NCBI GenBank assembly: GCA_036898135.1
Contig: CM072527.1
Location: 31,108,227-31,172,226 of the forward strand
Length of the DNA: 64,000 nucleotides
Direction of reading: 5' to 3'
Origin: Oncomelania hupensis
Taxonomy: Eukaryota > Mollusca > Gastropoda > Littorinimorpha > Pomatiopsidae
In this document: positions 44,501 to 50,190 of the stretch, in pieces
Position numbering within the stretch: position 1 is the stretch's first letter
Layout: every line of letters starts with the position of its first letter
Position numbers and translations under genes: made by a program
Notes under the pieces: model-generated
Database searches by the model: none
What the model was told of the DNA's origin: nothing
The model's input: only the letters and a program-made list of their open reading frames with translations

Positions 44501-45815
44501 TGAACCTTGCCTATACAGGTCAGCATCGCGTGCAGCAATGTGCCTTTTGCTAATAAAGTGGCATTGCAGCGTCTCTTTTTTAAAATTGTCAGTGCCCGTG
44601 AGGAAGTCGCATTTTCCCACCAATGCTGGGTACTTTTTGCAGATCGCACAGGTCATTTTCTTACTTGTCTCATCACAAATTAACCAGGAAAATTCATGCT
44701 TCCACTTTGGGAGGAATGATCTCTGGGCACCACTTGCTTCGTTGTTGATCTTTGTACAGGAAATGAAGAGTGAACATTTGTGGACTTCCGGGCTGAGTAA
44801 AAATACGGATCGGAAAATTTACAAAACCATAGTTGTTAACAAAAAAGTTCATTTTAGCGCACTCGCATTTGGCGACTAAAGTTTTTTTTTAGTCGCCAAT
44901 TTTTTTTTTCACTAGCCATGGCGACTAAATTAGTCGCCATTTTCAGGCCTATATATATAAATATATATATATATGTATCCATCCCTTCTCATATCCAAAC
45001 TAAAATGCCTATTTCTTCAGTCGGGATAATCTTAATGATGTTGATGTGGTTAGTATACCTTTCTCACCATTGTTGTAATATTTTGTTTAACTTCTTGCAT
45101 TATAGTGGGTTGAGGAGCAGCATTATGTTCATTATGGCGTTCATGTTTCTGTTTGGAAATGTTAAGCAGTGATGAACCCGCCTATTCTGTGGTGGCCGAA
45201 TGTGTCAACCTATGGGGATAAGAACTAGGTGATGATGGTGACTGGTATATCTAAACAGTTCACCTACTGCCAGCGCAGCAGTGTGGTGGTCTGGGCACAC
45301 GCTAGCAATGTTTTATGTTAAGCAACATTAGGAAGGGTTAGTACTTGGATGGGGTGACCATGGTTGAAAGGCATGACGCAGGACACACCCCAGTCCGCCC
45401 AGCTGTGAATGGGTACGTGGATCTGTTTAAAATTGGGGGAAGGTAGAGCAACGAGGGAGAGGAGACAGGCACCACCCTCATAAAGCTGGCCTAAAGAAAA
45501 TGGAGGTACCAAACGCTTCCCTTTCAACGACCAGAAGGTTACGGGGACATCTTTACCTTTATAGCCACCCGCTTGTACGCGAGGGGCATGCATCACTGTC
45601 TTTCGAGCTAGTGAAGGGCAAGCAGCAGGAGAAGAGAGATTGCGCTAACGAACTAAGCTGGTCCAGGGAAGATGTACTTAACTGCTTTTTGTTTGTCACA
45701 GGTAGTGCTGTTCCTTGCTTTGTTGGTCGCGTGTTATGCCGTGTCGGCGGTGGTGTCTTTGGCATTCGAAGCTCCCATGCTGGCCCTGGAGAAACTCATC
45801 TTGAAGAAGGATTAG
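22671..45815 (+). CDS. nrf-6: NRF-6-like membrane O-acyltransferase, complete 15-exon gene
   Basis: Coding exons: 22671-23034, 24140-24315, 24909-25005, 25562-25655, 26448-26635, 27821-27988, 32519-32615, 33415-33507, 34233-34398, 35864-35943, 39855-39983, 41095-41212, 42459-42657, 43691-43833 and 45702-45815. All introns are GT..AG; the sum is 2,226 nt (741 aa plus TAG) with every phase compatible. The protein starts with a hydrophobic signal peptide (residues 1-26). A Cys-containing, N-glycosylatable NRF domain follows (about 40-240; GICVPDSCS near 200), then a first membrane helix (about 244-265) and a multi-pass acyltransferase-3 domain (about 330-720). Family marks are HGIRFLSMTWVVLGHS (339-354), DTFFILSGLLVSYL, FYFHRFWRLTPPY, WYLANDMQF, YIKPYNRMGPYIIG and LSRLTYCIYLLHM. 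NRF-6 relatives are known from C. elegans fluoxetine resistance and yolk/lipid transport; substrates are not settled. Length is normal and no lesion is seen. ATG 22671 is preceded by a likely 5'UTR acceptor (TTGCAG, ends 22636), so an upstream noncoding exon is expected. Confidence 0.92.
23150..23480. mobile_element. Two family A SINE pieces in inverted arrangement
   Basis: 23150-23372 reads from the 3' end (TGTAGCGCTTTTCCAACTC) to GACGTGAGCGTCAGGATCT on the minus orientation. Then 23373-23475 carries ACACCCAGTAAGCACTAGGTCC..GTGCTCAGTT in the plus orientation. Located in intron 1 of the NRF-6-like gene. Confidence 0.65.
23690..24092 (-). mobile_element. tRNA-derived SINE (family C), full length
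   Basis: Minus-strand head at about 24092: GTGGCGCAGTGGATTAGTCG (A-box) and CGCGGGTTCGATTCCAGCAA (B-box). The body (GTACGAGACTATTGAGGTCA) and a 3' region ending in an ATT-rich tail at 23690 follow. A second copy is at 46155-46560 and a fragment at 43513-43680. Ends about 47 nt before exon 2. Confidence 0.8.
24140..24315 (+). CDS. nrf-6: NRF-6-like gene, coding exon 2 (NRF domain)
   Basis: Acceptor TTTTTCAAG ends 24139; donor CCG|GTATGT at 24316. It joins in phase 1 and encodes about residues 122-180, including IDAMGKPGPDL and WPGAFKECLDM. The latter matches the conserved W.G.YxECL segment of NRF domains as I know the family. Confidence 0.9.
24578..24880 (+). mobile_element. 5S rRNA-derived SINE (family D), copy 1
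   Basis: GTTAAGCAAAGTCAAGTTATGTTAGTATTTGGATGGGTGACT region corresponds to the internal promoter of 5S rRNA (AGTTAAGCAG..GGTTAGTACTTGGATGGG.GACC). The shared body is CTCTGTTTGGAACCAGGGAAAGGTAA..GGGAGAG..CTCATTAAGCTGG. Further copies are at 45276, 60762 and, inverted, 40675. In intron 2. Confidence 0.7.
24909..25005 (+). CDS. nrf-6: NRF-6-like gene, coding exon 3 (NRF domain, GICVPDSC motif)
   Basis: Acceptor TTTCCAG ends 24908; donor ACAG|GTAATG at 25006. Encodes about residues 181-212 with the family signature GICVPDSCSEADL. Translation through the donor stays open for 23 more codons to TAA at 25074-25076 (see findings). Confidence 0.9.
25562..25655 (+). CDS. nrf-6: NRF-6-like gene, coding exon 4 (end of NRF domain)
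   Basis: Acceptor TTGTTTCAG ends 25561; donor CT|GTAAGT at 25656. Encodes about residues 213-243. The last conserved Cys of the NRF domain lies in AVCQVVDPPFD, just ahead of the first transmembrane helix. Confidence 0.9.
25750..25827. repeat. (ATC)n microsatellite in intron 4
   Basis: About 25 ATC units with one AAC interruption. Confidence 0.97.
26083..26135. repeat. (GAA)n microsatellite in intron 4
   Basis: GAA units with one GAG interruption. Confidence 0.95.
26448..26635 (+). CDS. nrf-6: NRF-6-like gene, coding exon 5 (first membrane helix)
   Basis: Acceptor CATTTTCAG ends 26447; donor CCTA|GTGAGT at 26636. Encodes about residues 244-306. It opens with a Gly/Leu/Ile/Val-rich helix (VVGGLFALLMIVGTIVDLMV) linking the lumenal NRF domain to a charged loop. 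Confidence 0.9.
27821..27988 (+). CDS. nrf-6: NRF-6-like gene, coding exon 6 (acyltransferase-3 active-site region)
   Basis: Acceptor TTGTTTCAG ends 27820; donor TCAG|GTAATT at 27989. Encodes about residues 307-362, including HGIRFLSMTWVVLGHS. This is the best conserved block of the family, and its His (353) is the usual candidate catalytic residue of acyltransferase-3 proteins. Confidence 0.92.
28188..30570 (-). mobile_element. RTE-like LINE copy, antisense in intron 6, inactivated
   Basis: Second copy of the 8.3-10.9 kb element, reading on the minus strand from about 30570 (endonuclease end: IDYIMV) to a short (GGATA)-type tail at about 28190-28207. RT blocks are visible: DNIPAELLQAG, LPKKGNLQECENYRTISLIS, AGFRAGRSTTEQIFNL, LFVDFKIAFDRVWQ and VRQGCLLSPTLFNIFLE. 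The catalytic FADD block is destroyed or deleted between about 29060 and 29010. Unlike the 8.3-kb copy, the RT frame stays open through the VRQGC block. Family B inserted into it at 28715. 5'-truncated. Confidence 0.85.
28715..28815 (+). mobile_element. Family B retroelement nested in the RTE copy, with 13-bp target-site duplication
   Basis: AACCTTGCCAGGG occurs at 28702-28714 and again at 28816-28828, and is single in the homologous 8.3-10.9 kb copy (GACAAGGTTGAAG region). Between them is the last 100 nt of family B (TCAGCGGATCTTTTATGCGG .. GTCCGCTGGACCTAAAGCAA) with a TAATG-type tail. A clean 5'-truncated insertion. Confidence 0.85.
31606..32124 (+). mobile_element. Family B retroelement, about 520 nt, with 11-bp target-site duplication
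   Basis: AATAACCAAAT flanks it at 31595-31605 and 32125-32135. The body shares with 57579-58186 GTATAAATAGTATCCCCACT, TTTAGCAATATAGGCATTTT, TGATGTTTGTATTCTATTTT and CAGCAGATCTTTTATGCGGA. It ends GGACCTAAAGCAA(CAAT)n. No ORF; either a SINE or a 5'-truncated LINE 3' end. Confidence 0.8.
32519..32615 (+). CDS. nrf-6: NRF-6-like gene, coding exon 7
   Basis: Acceptor with a long T tract (TTTTTTTTAG, ends 32518); donor GAG|GTATGG at 32616. Encodes about residues 363-394, ending in SVDTFFIL, which joins exon 8 to make the conserved DTFFILSGLL. The preceding 4.5-kb intron contains the antisense RTE copy. Confidence 0.9.
32861..32989. repeat. (AAT/GAT)n microsatellite in intron 7
   Basis: AAT then GAT then AAT trinucleotides. 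Confidence 0.97.
33415..33507 (+). CDS. nrf-6: NRF-6-like gene, coding exon 8
   Basis: Acceptor TATGTTTCAG ends 33414; donor GGAG|GTAAGT at 33508. Encodes about residues 395-425: SGLLVSYLSLKEL, a basic loop, then FYFHRFWR, which continues into LTPPY in exon 9. RxxRLxPxY is the classical acyltransferase-3 motif. Confidence 0.92.
33832..33930. repeat. (GT)n microsatellite in intron 8
   Basis: GT repeats with a few interruptions. Confidence 0.95.
34078..34143. repeat. (TTTA)n-(TAG)n microsatellite in intron 8
   Basis: TTTA units to 34110, then TAG units. Confidence 0.95.
34233..34398 (+). CDS. nrf-6: NRF-6-like gene, coding exon 9
   Basis: Acceptor TTGTTTTTTAG ends 34232; donor ATG|GTCAGT at 34399, a slightly weak donor. 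Encodes about residues 426-481 (LTPPYMLIIFMYL, CKKAWWTNLLYINNF). Decayed copies of the 3' part of this exon, with donor and intron start, recur downstream at about 34.64, 34.82 and 34.99 kb. Confidence 0.92.
34560..34998 (+). pseudogene. Three decayed tandem copies of the exon 9 end plus splice donor
   Basis: Segments ending near 34639, 34819 and 34993 resemble the last 70 nt of exon 9 (parent: GCAAGAAAGCATGG .. GTATACAGTGACCAAATG|GT). Copy 2 keeps GAGTATACAGCGACCAATGG, copy 3 CACCACCAAATGGTAAT and copy 4 GTAGCCAAATGGC. Each is followed by a GA/GGGTGGGG-rich stretch like the start of intron 9. Spacing is about 241, 180 and 174 nt. Stops and indels are present and no acceptors are seen, so these are relics. 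Confidence 0.75.
35011..35497 (-). mobile_element. RTE-like LINE, 3' end only, interrupted by about 200 nt
   Basis: (CCTAT)n (35011-35038; GGATA on minus) then CTGTCCCGTAAC, the LINE terminus. About 205 nt of foreign sequence follow (35047-35251), then the LINE resumes at CGGAGGTCGTAGGGGCACCA and runs to 35497 (encoding GRRRGRPKKRWEDNIREWTG on minus). An AAT array follows. Confidence 0.8.
35498..35589. repeat. (AAT)n microsatellite in intron 9
   Basis: AAT repeats with one AATTTT break. Confidence 0.97.
35864..35943 (+). CDS. nrf-6: NRF-6-like gene, coding exon 10
   Basis: Acceptor GTGTTTCAG ends 35863; donor TACAG|GTCAGT at 35944. Encodes about residues 482-507 with CLGQSWYLANDMQFF, matching the conserved W(Y/F)LA.DMQF block of the family. 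Confidence 0.92.
36430..37595. repeat. Block of dispersed GGACGGACGCAAC motifs (possible DNA-transposon subterminal repeats)
   Basis: Within AT-rich DNA of intron 10 the motif GGACGGACGCAAC..AGTAAC occurs in direct orientation near 36434, 36617, 36991, 37185 and 37366. It is inverted near 37030 (CTTCGTTGCGTCCGACC) and 37580 (GCGTTGCGTCCGTCC), with a weaker copy at 36815. Neither the ends nor a coding region was recognised. Confidence 0.7.
38190..39010. repeat. AGGTCAAGGTCA-rich degenerate repeats in intron 10
   Basis: CCAAGGTCAAGGTCACTGG near 38194 and CCAAGGTCAAGGTCACTG near 38965, with partial copies near 38250, 38815 and 38998. Same word as in the 16.5-17.6 kb repeat. Confidence 0.5.
38277..38736. 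mobile_element. hAT-like MITE
   Basis: Left end CAGTGGTGTTCC (38279) and right end GGGACATCACTG (to about 38734) are imperfect inverted repeats. GAGATG lies outside both ends. Length about 460 nt, no coding sequence. CAGTG.TGT-type termini fit hAT elements. Confidence 0.55.
39855..39983 (+). CDS. nrf-6: NRF-6-like gene, coding exon 11
   Basis: Acceptor GGTTGCAG ends 39854; donor TTTGA|GTAAGC at 39984. Encodes about residues 508-550, a hydrophobic helix (LPIAGAVVVLVFLAVTIVTP) plus a lumenal loop. Conservation is lower here, but both flanking phases (2 and 2) fit the neighbouring exons exactly. Confidence 0.85.
   Translation, partial: PSHSWRGSGIGVLGSYYCHSSRPDDERTLLSRIFGSSRCYCV
40304..40552. 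repeat. About 41-bp tandem repeat, six diverged units
   Basis: Repeating TATTAGATCTATATGTTGAT + TGTCCTGTATTATAAAT units in intron 11. Confidence 0.85.
40675..40970 (-). mobile_element. 5S rRNA-derived SINE (family D), diverged inverted copy
   Basis: Minus strand reads CGGTTAGTATTTGGATGCC near 40938-40920, then CAGCTGTAAATGGGTACCTA and a region ending at GGTTTCCAACACCTC. The 5S-like word and the GTGAATGGGTAC-type block are shared with the 45276 copy. Confidence 0.55.
41095..41212 (+). CDS. nrf-6: NRF-6-like gene, coding exon 12
   Basis: Acceptor ATTTCCAG ends 41094; donor GCAAG|GTATGG at 41213. Encodes about residues 551-590, including YYIKPYNRMGPYIIGIIVGY, a hallmark block of NRF-6 proteins. 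Confidence 0.93.
41264..41500 (+). mobile_element. tRNA-headed SINE fragment
   Basis: TGTAGCCCAGTGGTAGAGCG (41266-41285) is a clear A-box/D-arm; the B-box is degenerate (CTCCAATCCTGGG). Followed by SINE-like low-complexity body. Not a functional tRNA, since stems are broken. In intron 12. Confidence 0.5.
41985..42425 (+). mobile_element. Family A SINE with an alternative tRNA head, sense in intron 12
   Basis: Head TTAGCTCAGTGGTGTA (A-box) and CAGTGGTTCTAAGGCC (decayed B-box), then the family A body CTCCTTCGGATGAGAGTATA .. TTAAAGATCCTGACACTC .. GAGCTGGAAAAGCG. It ends about 35 nt upstream of exon 13. Confidence 0.75.
42459..42657 (+). CDS. nrf-6: NRF-6-like gene, coding exon 13
   Basis: Acceptor CTTTTGCAG ends 42458; donor GGAG|GTGAGT at 42658. 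Encodes about residues 591-656 with two hydrophobic helices and AYNAMARTAWAVAVGWVVFA, matching the R..W..(G/A)v.W..ya pattern near the C-terminal part of the domain. A SINE ends only about 40 nt upstream of this exon. Confidence 0.92.
43150..43385 (-). mobile_element. Family A SINE fragment in intron 13
   Basis: CAGACAACTGAGCACCACCC, GGACCTAGTGCTTGCTCG and CGTCTAGGATATGAGCATCA follow family A block order. Confidence 0.65.
43513..43680 (-). mobile_element. Family C SINE fragment next to the exon 14 acceptor
   Basis: ATTGACTGCGTCCAGTATTG, AGGGATGGAGGAAACCTGAG and GTTCAAGCTCGCGACCTTC match the 23,690 and 46,155 copies. The piece extends nearly into the splice acceptor at 43690. Confidence 0.7.
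43691..43833 (+). CDS. nrf-6: NRF-6-like gene, coding exon 14
   Basis: Acceptor CTATTGCAG ends 43690; donor GTG|GTAAGT at 43834. Encodes about residues 657-704, including FVPLSRLTYCIYLLHMM, the conserved LS.LTY..YLvH motif. A tRNA-head SINE fragment reaches almost to the acceptor. Confidence 0.93.
43932..44949 (-). mobile_element. hAT-type DNA transposon remnant in intron 14
   Basis: Inverted termini CAGCCCTGAAAAT (43932) and ATTTTCAGGCCT (to about 44949), flanked by TATATATA, an 8-nt duplication that cannot be proved in TA-rich DNA. Subterminal ACTAGCC/GGCGACTAA words are repeated at both ends. It contains the start of a transposase on the minus strand; the catalytic domain is deleted. Confidence 0.75.
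44438..44760 (-). pseudogene. hAT transposase N-terminal zinc finger, truncated
   Basis: Minus strand reads SFLPKWKHEFSWLICDE, then MTCAICKKYPAL and FLTGTDNFKKETLQCHFISK. This resembles the TTF/BED-like finger (W.....W......CK.C.K......GT.NFK......H..S..H) that begins hAT transposases and domesticated ZNF862-type proteins. It stops at 44438 after about 107 residues; no hAT catalytic or dimerisation domain follows. Confidence 0.65.
45276..45565 (+). mobile_element. 5S rRNA-derived SINE (family D), copy 3, in intron 14
   Basis: GTTAAGCAACATTAGG then GGGTTAGTACTTGGATGGGG and TGACCATGG match the 5S internal promoter closely. Body: CAGCTGTGAATGGGTACGTG, ATAAAGCTGGCCTAAAG. Confidence 0.75.
45702..45815 (+). 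CDS. nrf-6: NRF-6-like gene, last coding exon 15 with stop
   Basis: Acceptor TTTGTCACAG ends 45701. Encodes about residues 705-741: a last membrane helix (VVLFLALLVACYAVSAVVSL) and FEAPMLALEKLILKKD, ending in TAG at 45813-45815. FE.P...LEK is the usual NRF-6 C-terminus. The 3'UTR runs into AT-rich DNA; I could not choose a polyadenylation site. Confidence 0.92.
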   Translation, partial: VVLFLALLVACYAVSAVVSLAFEAPMLALEKLILKKD

Positions 45816-46154
45816 ACACCGCTGTGGAAATAAGAGAAATTGTTAAAAATGCACATGGATGTCACTGTACCACTTACAGTAAATTTGGTCATTGTGACTT
45901 AAATTATTTATCATATCTATATATGTAATGTTGATGAAAATAAGATCTGGCTGTGAATCTGAATCTATTATATTTTCAAACAATTGTATTTTGTGCTGTT
46001 AATCTTTGAAGACAGAGGTAGTGCAGAGGACTGTGTGTTGAGCAAAAATATATTTTTCCTATTACTTGAATATTAGCTGATGAAAGTGTTCATTTGTTTG
46101 AAAAAGGTCACATTAATGATGATGTAATTGCATTGTAATAATTGCATTGTTGTA

Positions 46155-46560
46155 GGTTATTTTATATATAATAATACTAATACTGGATGCTATATACGCG
46201 CTTGCCCCCCCAGATTGCTAATCAGGCTCACAGCGCTGCTATCTGTACCAACATACACCGGCATGTGTTTCATCCACTCTCACACACACAGCAAACCCAC
46301 ATCTATGACTCAAACATATGGTGTAAAGGCAGGGAGCTCGCTATTAGAAGTTGGATAGGAAATAAAATTTTTATGTTTAAAATTTTTAGATTGACTGCAT
46401 CCAATACCATTATTGTAGGGAGGGAGGAAACAGGAGTACCCGGAAAAAACCCTCAGTGACCTGAATAGTCGCTTACTTTAGTCACATAAGTTCGCCCCTT
46501 GCAGGAATCGAACCTTCAGCATAGGAATCCAGCTCACTATCAACTGAGGTACTAGGCATA
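46155..46560 (-). mobile_element. Family C SINE, full length, downstream of the NRF-6-like gene
   Basis: Block order matches 23,690-24,092: ATAATACTAATACTGGATGC tail side, ACAGCGCTGCTATCTGTACC, GGTGTAAAGGCAGGGAGC, AGGGAGGGAGGAAAC, CAGGAATCGAACCTTCAGC. The B-box is partly lost. Confidence 0.75.
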
Positions 46561-46771
46561 TCCTTAGTTAGATAAATATAGTTAGAGAAAAAATATTTAT
46601 CAAGTTTTTATCGATGTATGCACGATCACGTAGATAAGTGTTCATGTTCTTGAGAGTTGATGCACAAGAAAGTATATAGTAAATGATTTGTGAGCATGTC
46701 TGAGCTACCAATATTTTTGTAATTGCAAATCACAACCAGTCAGACAGCAACCAATGTGCCACCATCTGAGT

Positions 46772-46871
46772 AGAGGTGAGCCAGTCATTCTTTTCAGTCA
46801 ATAGAGAGGTGAGCCAGTCATTCTGTTCAGTCAATAGAGAGGTGACCCAGTCATTCTGTTCAGTCAATAGG
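46772..46871. repeat. Three tandem 33-bp units
   Basis: GAGGTGAGCCAGTCATTCTG + TTCAGTCAATAGA repeated three times with two or three changes. Confidence 0.9.
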
Positions 46872-46999
46872 ATGCGTGCGCATTGGCACAACCTGAAAGT
46901 TGGTCACAGACAGATGTACCTATTTGGGATTCCATAAGGAGCATGTGGATCATATGGGCTTTGCCCTGCTAATTAGGTTTAATTTTATCCTCCCCACCA

Positions 47000-48300
47000 C
47001 TGTTAATGTTTTTTTTTTCTTTCTGCAGATCTGAATAATTGAAATATGAATGTGTTTTGTTGTTATGAAATTGTAAATTACTTGTGTGACTGTACTAGAA
47101 CTGAAATCTGTTTGCAATATTACAAACATTCATGCTTTTTTTTTTTTTGAAAATCTTGAATCTCTCTGCAAATCTGATATATGGTGAGCATGACATTTTG
47201 TCACGTTCTAGATCTAGAATTGGATTCCTGTGCATGATGCGGGTCGACGAGTTAGTCGCAAGAGCCAGAAATGTGAGCATAATAATAATCGTGAAAATCC
47301 GATATTTGTGTACTTGTGTTGGTGTGTATTTCTGTTGGTTCTTTATTATTTTTACTAATTAGTGTTTGTCTGTCTGTGTTTACTGCTCTTTCTTTTGTTT
47401 TAAAGCATTTTTTTTTTAGTTCTTTTTTGTGTTGTTTTCAACCTTTTTTTTTTTTTTTTCAACCTTTTGTAACAACCTTTCAAAACCGGATCTTTCTGTG
47501 GTCTTGGGTGATTGCCCCACAGTTTGTTATACAGAGCTGTGGATACTGCATCGGCCATGTCTGGTCATGCAGGGGCTTGAGGAGCGTGAGATAGGACACG
47601 CATGCCTGAACAAACTTGTTCTGGCATCTGCATGGTCTCCATTGTTACATTGACAGCTATAGCTGACTCAAGATATGTGTTTATATTGACATGTGTTTTT
47701 AAAGTGATCCCTAATTATTGGTACTTTTTAGATCACATTGATTTCTGCTGTTTAGTGAACATGTATATATTTGTGCTATAAAATTTCTTTTTTTTTAGAT
47801 AACATTTTACTTTATTTTATTTTTTAAAATATAGTTTAAATTTTTAAAACTTTATATTTTATTATTTTAATTTGAATTTTTTGTATGGTTATTTTTTTAT
47901 TTGGTATATTATATATTTCATTGATTCTATTCCTTTAATTGCATGAAATGTTTTTTTTTTTAAGTATATTTATAGTTTATTATTTCATTTGTATATTTAA
48001 TTTTTTTTTGTTGTTGTTGTGTAGTAGTTAATAATTTGCTGTGTAACCAGAACATTATTTGACGTGTATTATTTTGTTCTTGTTGGTAATGAAATCATGT
48101 TTTAGATGTTGTGTTCCAGAATTGCCAGTGCACTCATTGTCTCAAATATTAGATTTTATTCTACATTCCTTATATATTTATTTGGTAAATTTTTGACAAA
48201 AATATATATTTATGATGTCTGAGTTGCTTTACATTGTGGTTTAGGTTGAAGTAAGTGAAGTTTGTTTTTTAGTGAAAATCAGGTATTGAAATAAACACTG
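47000..48300. other. AT-rich intergenic DNA
   Basis: T-rich, low complexity, between the two genes. It may include the 3'UTR end of the NRF-6-like gene or the promoter of the FATP gene; no clear signal except an AATAAA near 48290. Confidence 0.4.
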
Positions 48301-48302
48301 AG

Positions 48303-48416
48303 CTAAGCCATGAGGGTTGCTGAGGACAGTGAAAGATGGAGTATGCTGGTTAAAAGATCATCTGTGGTGCCCCAACGACCTTTGAGTTTGGGACAGGATA
48401 GGGATAGGATATAGGA
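48303..48416 (+). mobile_element. RTE-like LINE, 3' terminal 110 nt with GGATA tail
   Basis: GAGGGTTGCTGAGGACAGTG .. GGAGTATGCTGGTTAAAAGA .. GTGGTGCCCCAACGACC ends in GGGACAGGATAGGGATAGGATATAGG. About 500 nt upstream of the first FATP coding exon. Confidence 0.85.
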
Positions 48417-48923
48417 TAGAGAATGCATATGACCTTTCTGTATGTACATGAGTGTGTATGTGTGTGTGAACTTTCTTTTTTTCCCCAGCCTAATTCCTTC
48501 TTTCCTCTTCCTCTTCTGTTTCCTTTTCCTACTTGTTCTTTGCATAGACCATAAATAACGTTAGGTCTATGTTCTTTGTTAATCCTTCTAGTCCACTTCC
48601 TTCTCGTTTTTTTCTTGCGGGGTGGAAGAGAAAGAAAACCGTTAAGCTATCGTGGATCCCAAACTTTCCCGCCCTACCTCCATTTTCAAAAGATTGAAGG
48701 GAAATCACTGCAACATACACATCCGCTCTAGAAAAACACAAACACGCGTTGCCAGCTACGCATGGTTAGATGATTGGTTTGGACTTTGACACCTCAAGGT
48801 ATTGCAGGCTTCGACACCGCGAGGCTAATCTGTTGACAAATGCAACCTAGTCCGGCCCAGTTTAGGTTCGCCAGGCAGTTGAGCACAGGCGTGCGGTCTG
48901 CAGTGTACATATTCACCAGCAGA

Positions 48924-49087
48924 ATGTGGACGAAGTTGATAAGTTTCCTGGGGCTGGGCGTTGCCCTGAATGCGTTTGTGGGACTGGGAACACTCTTGTC
49001 GATCGCTGTCGTTTTTTTACTCTACTTGGCCACAGGAGGATGGAAGTTTGCCTATGTAGTGGTGAAAACTCTACCTCGAGATCTCAG
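48924..49087 (+). CDS. Slc27a: Long-chain fatty acid transport protein (SLC27A/FATP), first coding exon, gene continues off the window
   Basis: FATPs are membrane acyl-CoA synthetases that couple uptake of long or very long chain fatty acids to CoA activation at the ER or plasma membrane. This exon encodes about 54 residues: MWTKLISFLGLGV, a hydrophobic helix (SIAVVFLLYL), then ATGGWKF and VVKTLPRDLR. That matches the FATP N-terminus pattern LYLG(S/T)GGW.F....KT..RDL. Donor CTCAG|GTAAGT at 49088, phase 2. I prefer ATG 48924 (A at -3) because it gives the usual short FATP N-terminus. An in-frame ATG at 48840 would add 28 residues (FARQLSTGVRSAV) in a weaker context. Only two exons are visible, so the paralogue (FATP1/4-like versus others) cannot be assigned. 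Confidence 0.82.
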
Positions 49088-49094
49088 GTAAGTT

Positions 49095-50185
49095 TGCCGG
49101 CTTGACAGCCTTGATAGTTGATACAGAACTTTATGTCATCATGATGATCATCGCTCTGCACGTTTCTCCTGTAACTTTACTGACTTGCTTTAAAGTTTTG
49201 TATCCGTCTTGTTCAATAAAGTATTTTCCAGCTTTAACTATTTGATGTAACTATTTTTATGGGGAAATAAGGGCGAGAGAGTGAGGGAAATGAGAAAGAG
49301 GTTAAGACATTTGAACTCGTTGCACTTAGTTGTACTTGTAGTCAACAAGTAGGAAGAAAATGTGCATAGCATTGTATCGTTGAACAATTACTATGTATCA
49401 CTATCAGACTTTGAAAGTATGTATCTAGATATCAGTATGACTTTACCAACTTTGTACATAGGATATATTTTTAGTGCAAAAGCCATTGGATTTATGCCAT
49501 CATAAGAGCTTTGTTAACTGTAAGACTTTACATTTGTTTTAGCTGAGCAAAACAAGACTTGTGCAATTAAGGGTTAGGCATGTAATTTTGCACACACAGA
49601 CAGGTCAGGGGCAGAATGTTTGGACTCCCAACTCCCTGCTCCCCTCTCTCCTTCCTAGCTTGTAATTATTATATGGTCTGGTAGTATAATTGTAATACAT
49701 GTACATCAATCATACCTTATATAATGCTCATAGGGAAGCTCAGCAACAAAAAGACTAAAAGGCTATTAATTTACATAATACAGTATACACTAAGTATGTC
49801 AGTGTGTGCAAACCCTCCACACAAACATTGACATAAATGCAGAAACCCACCTGTCCACTGTCTTGGGCTATTGAATTTGGATTTGAGAACATATTGGTGT
49901 ACCCCCATATTCTCAAGCACAGGCAGTAGATATACATTTTGTATTAACTAGACTTCAGTTACACTGTGAAGCAGACACACTCACATACATGCAAAAACAC
50001 TAAACACACATGCACATGACTAGAGATCAAAAGGTGACAGTCACAGACCTCAAAAATAAAAATGATATTAAATGTGCAAGATGATCATTTTTATACTGGA
50101 AAAGCATTACAGTATACAGTGTGGTAAAGGACTTTGCGCTCGATTGCTTAGTTCTTGAGTAATTGAGTTTTGAATGAGACTGCTT
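49095..50185. other. Intron 1 of the FATP gene, no recognised element
   Basis: AT-rich single-copy-looking sequence. AATAAA at about 49216 is intronic here. Confidence 0.4.
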
Positions 50186-50190
50186 GCAGA

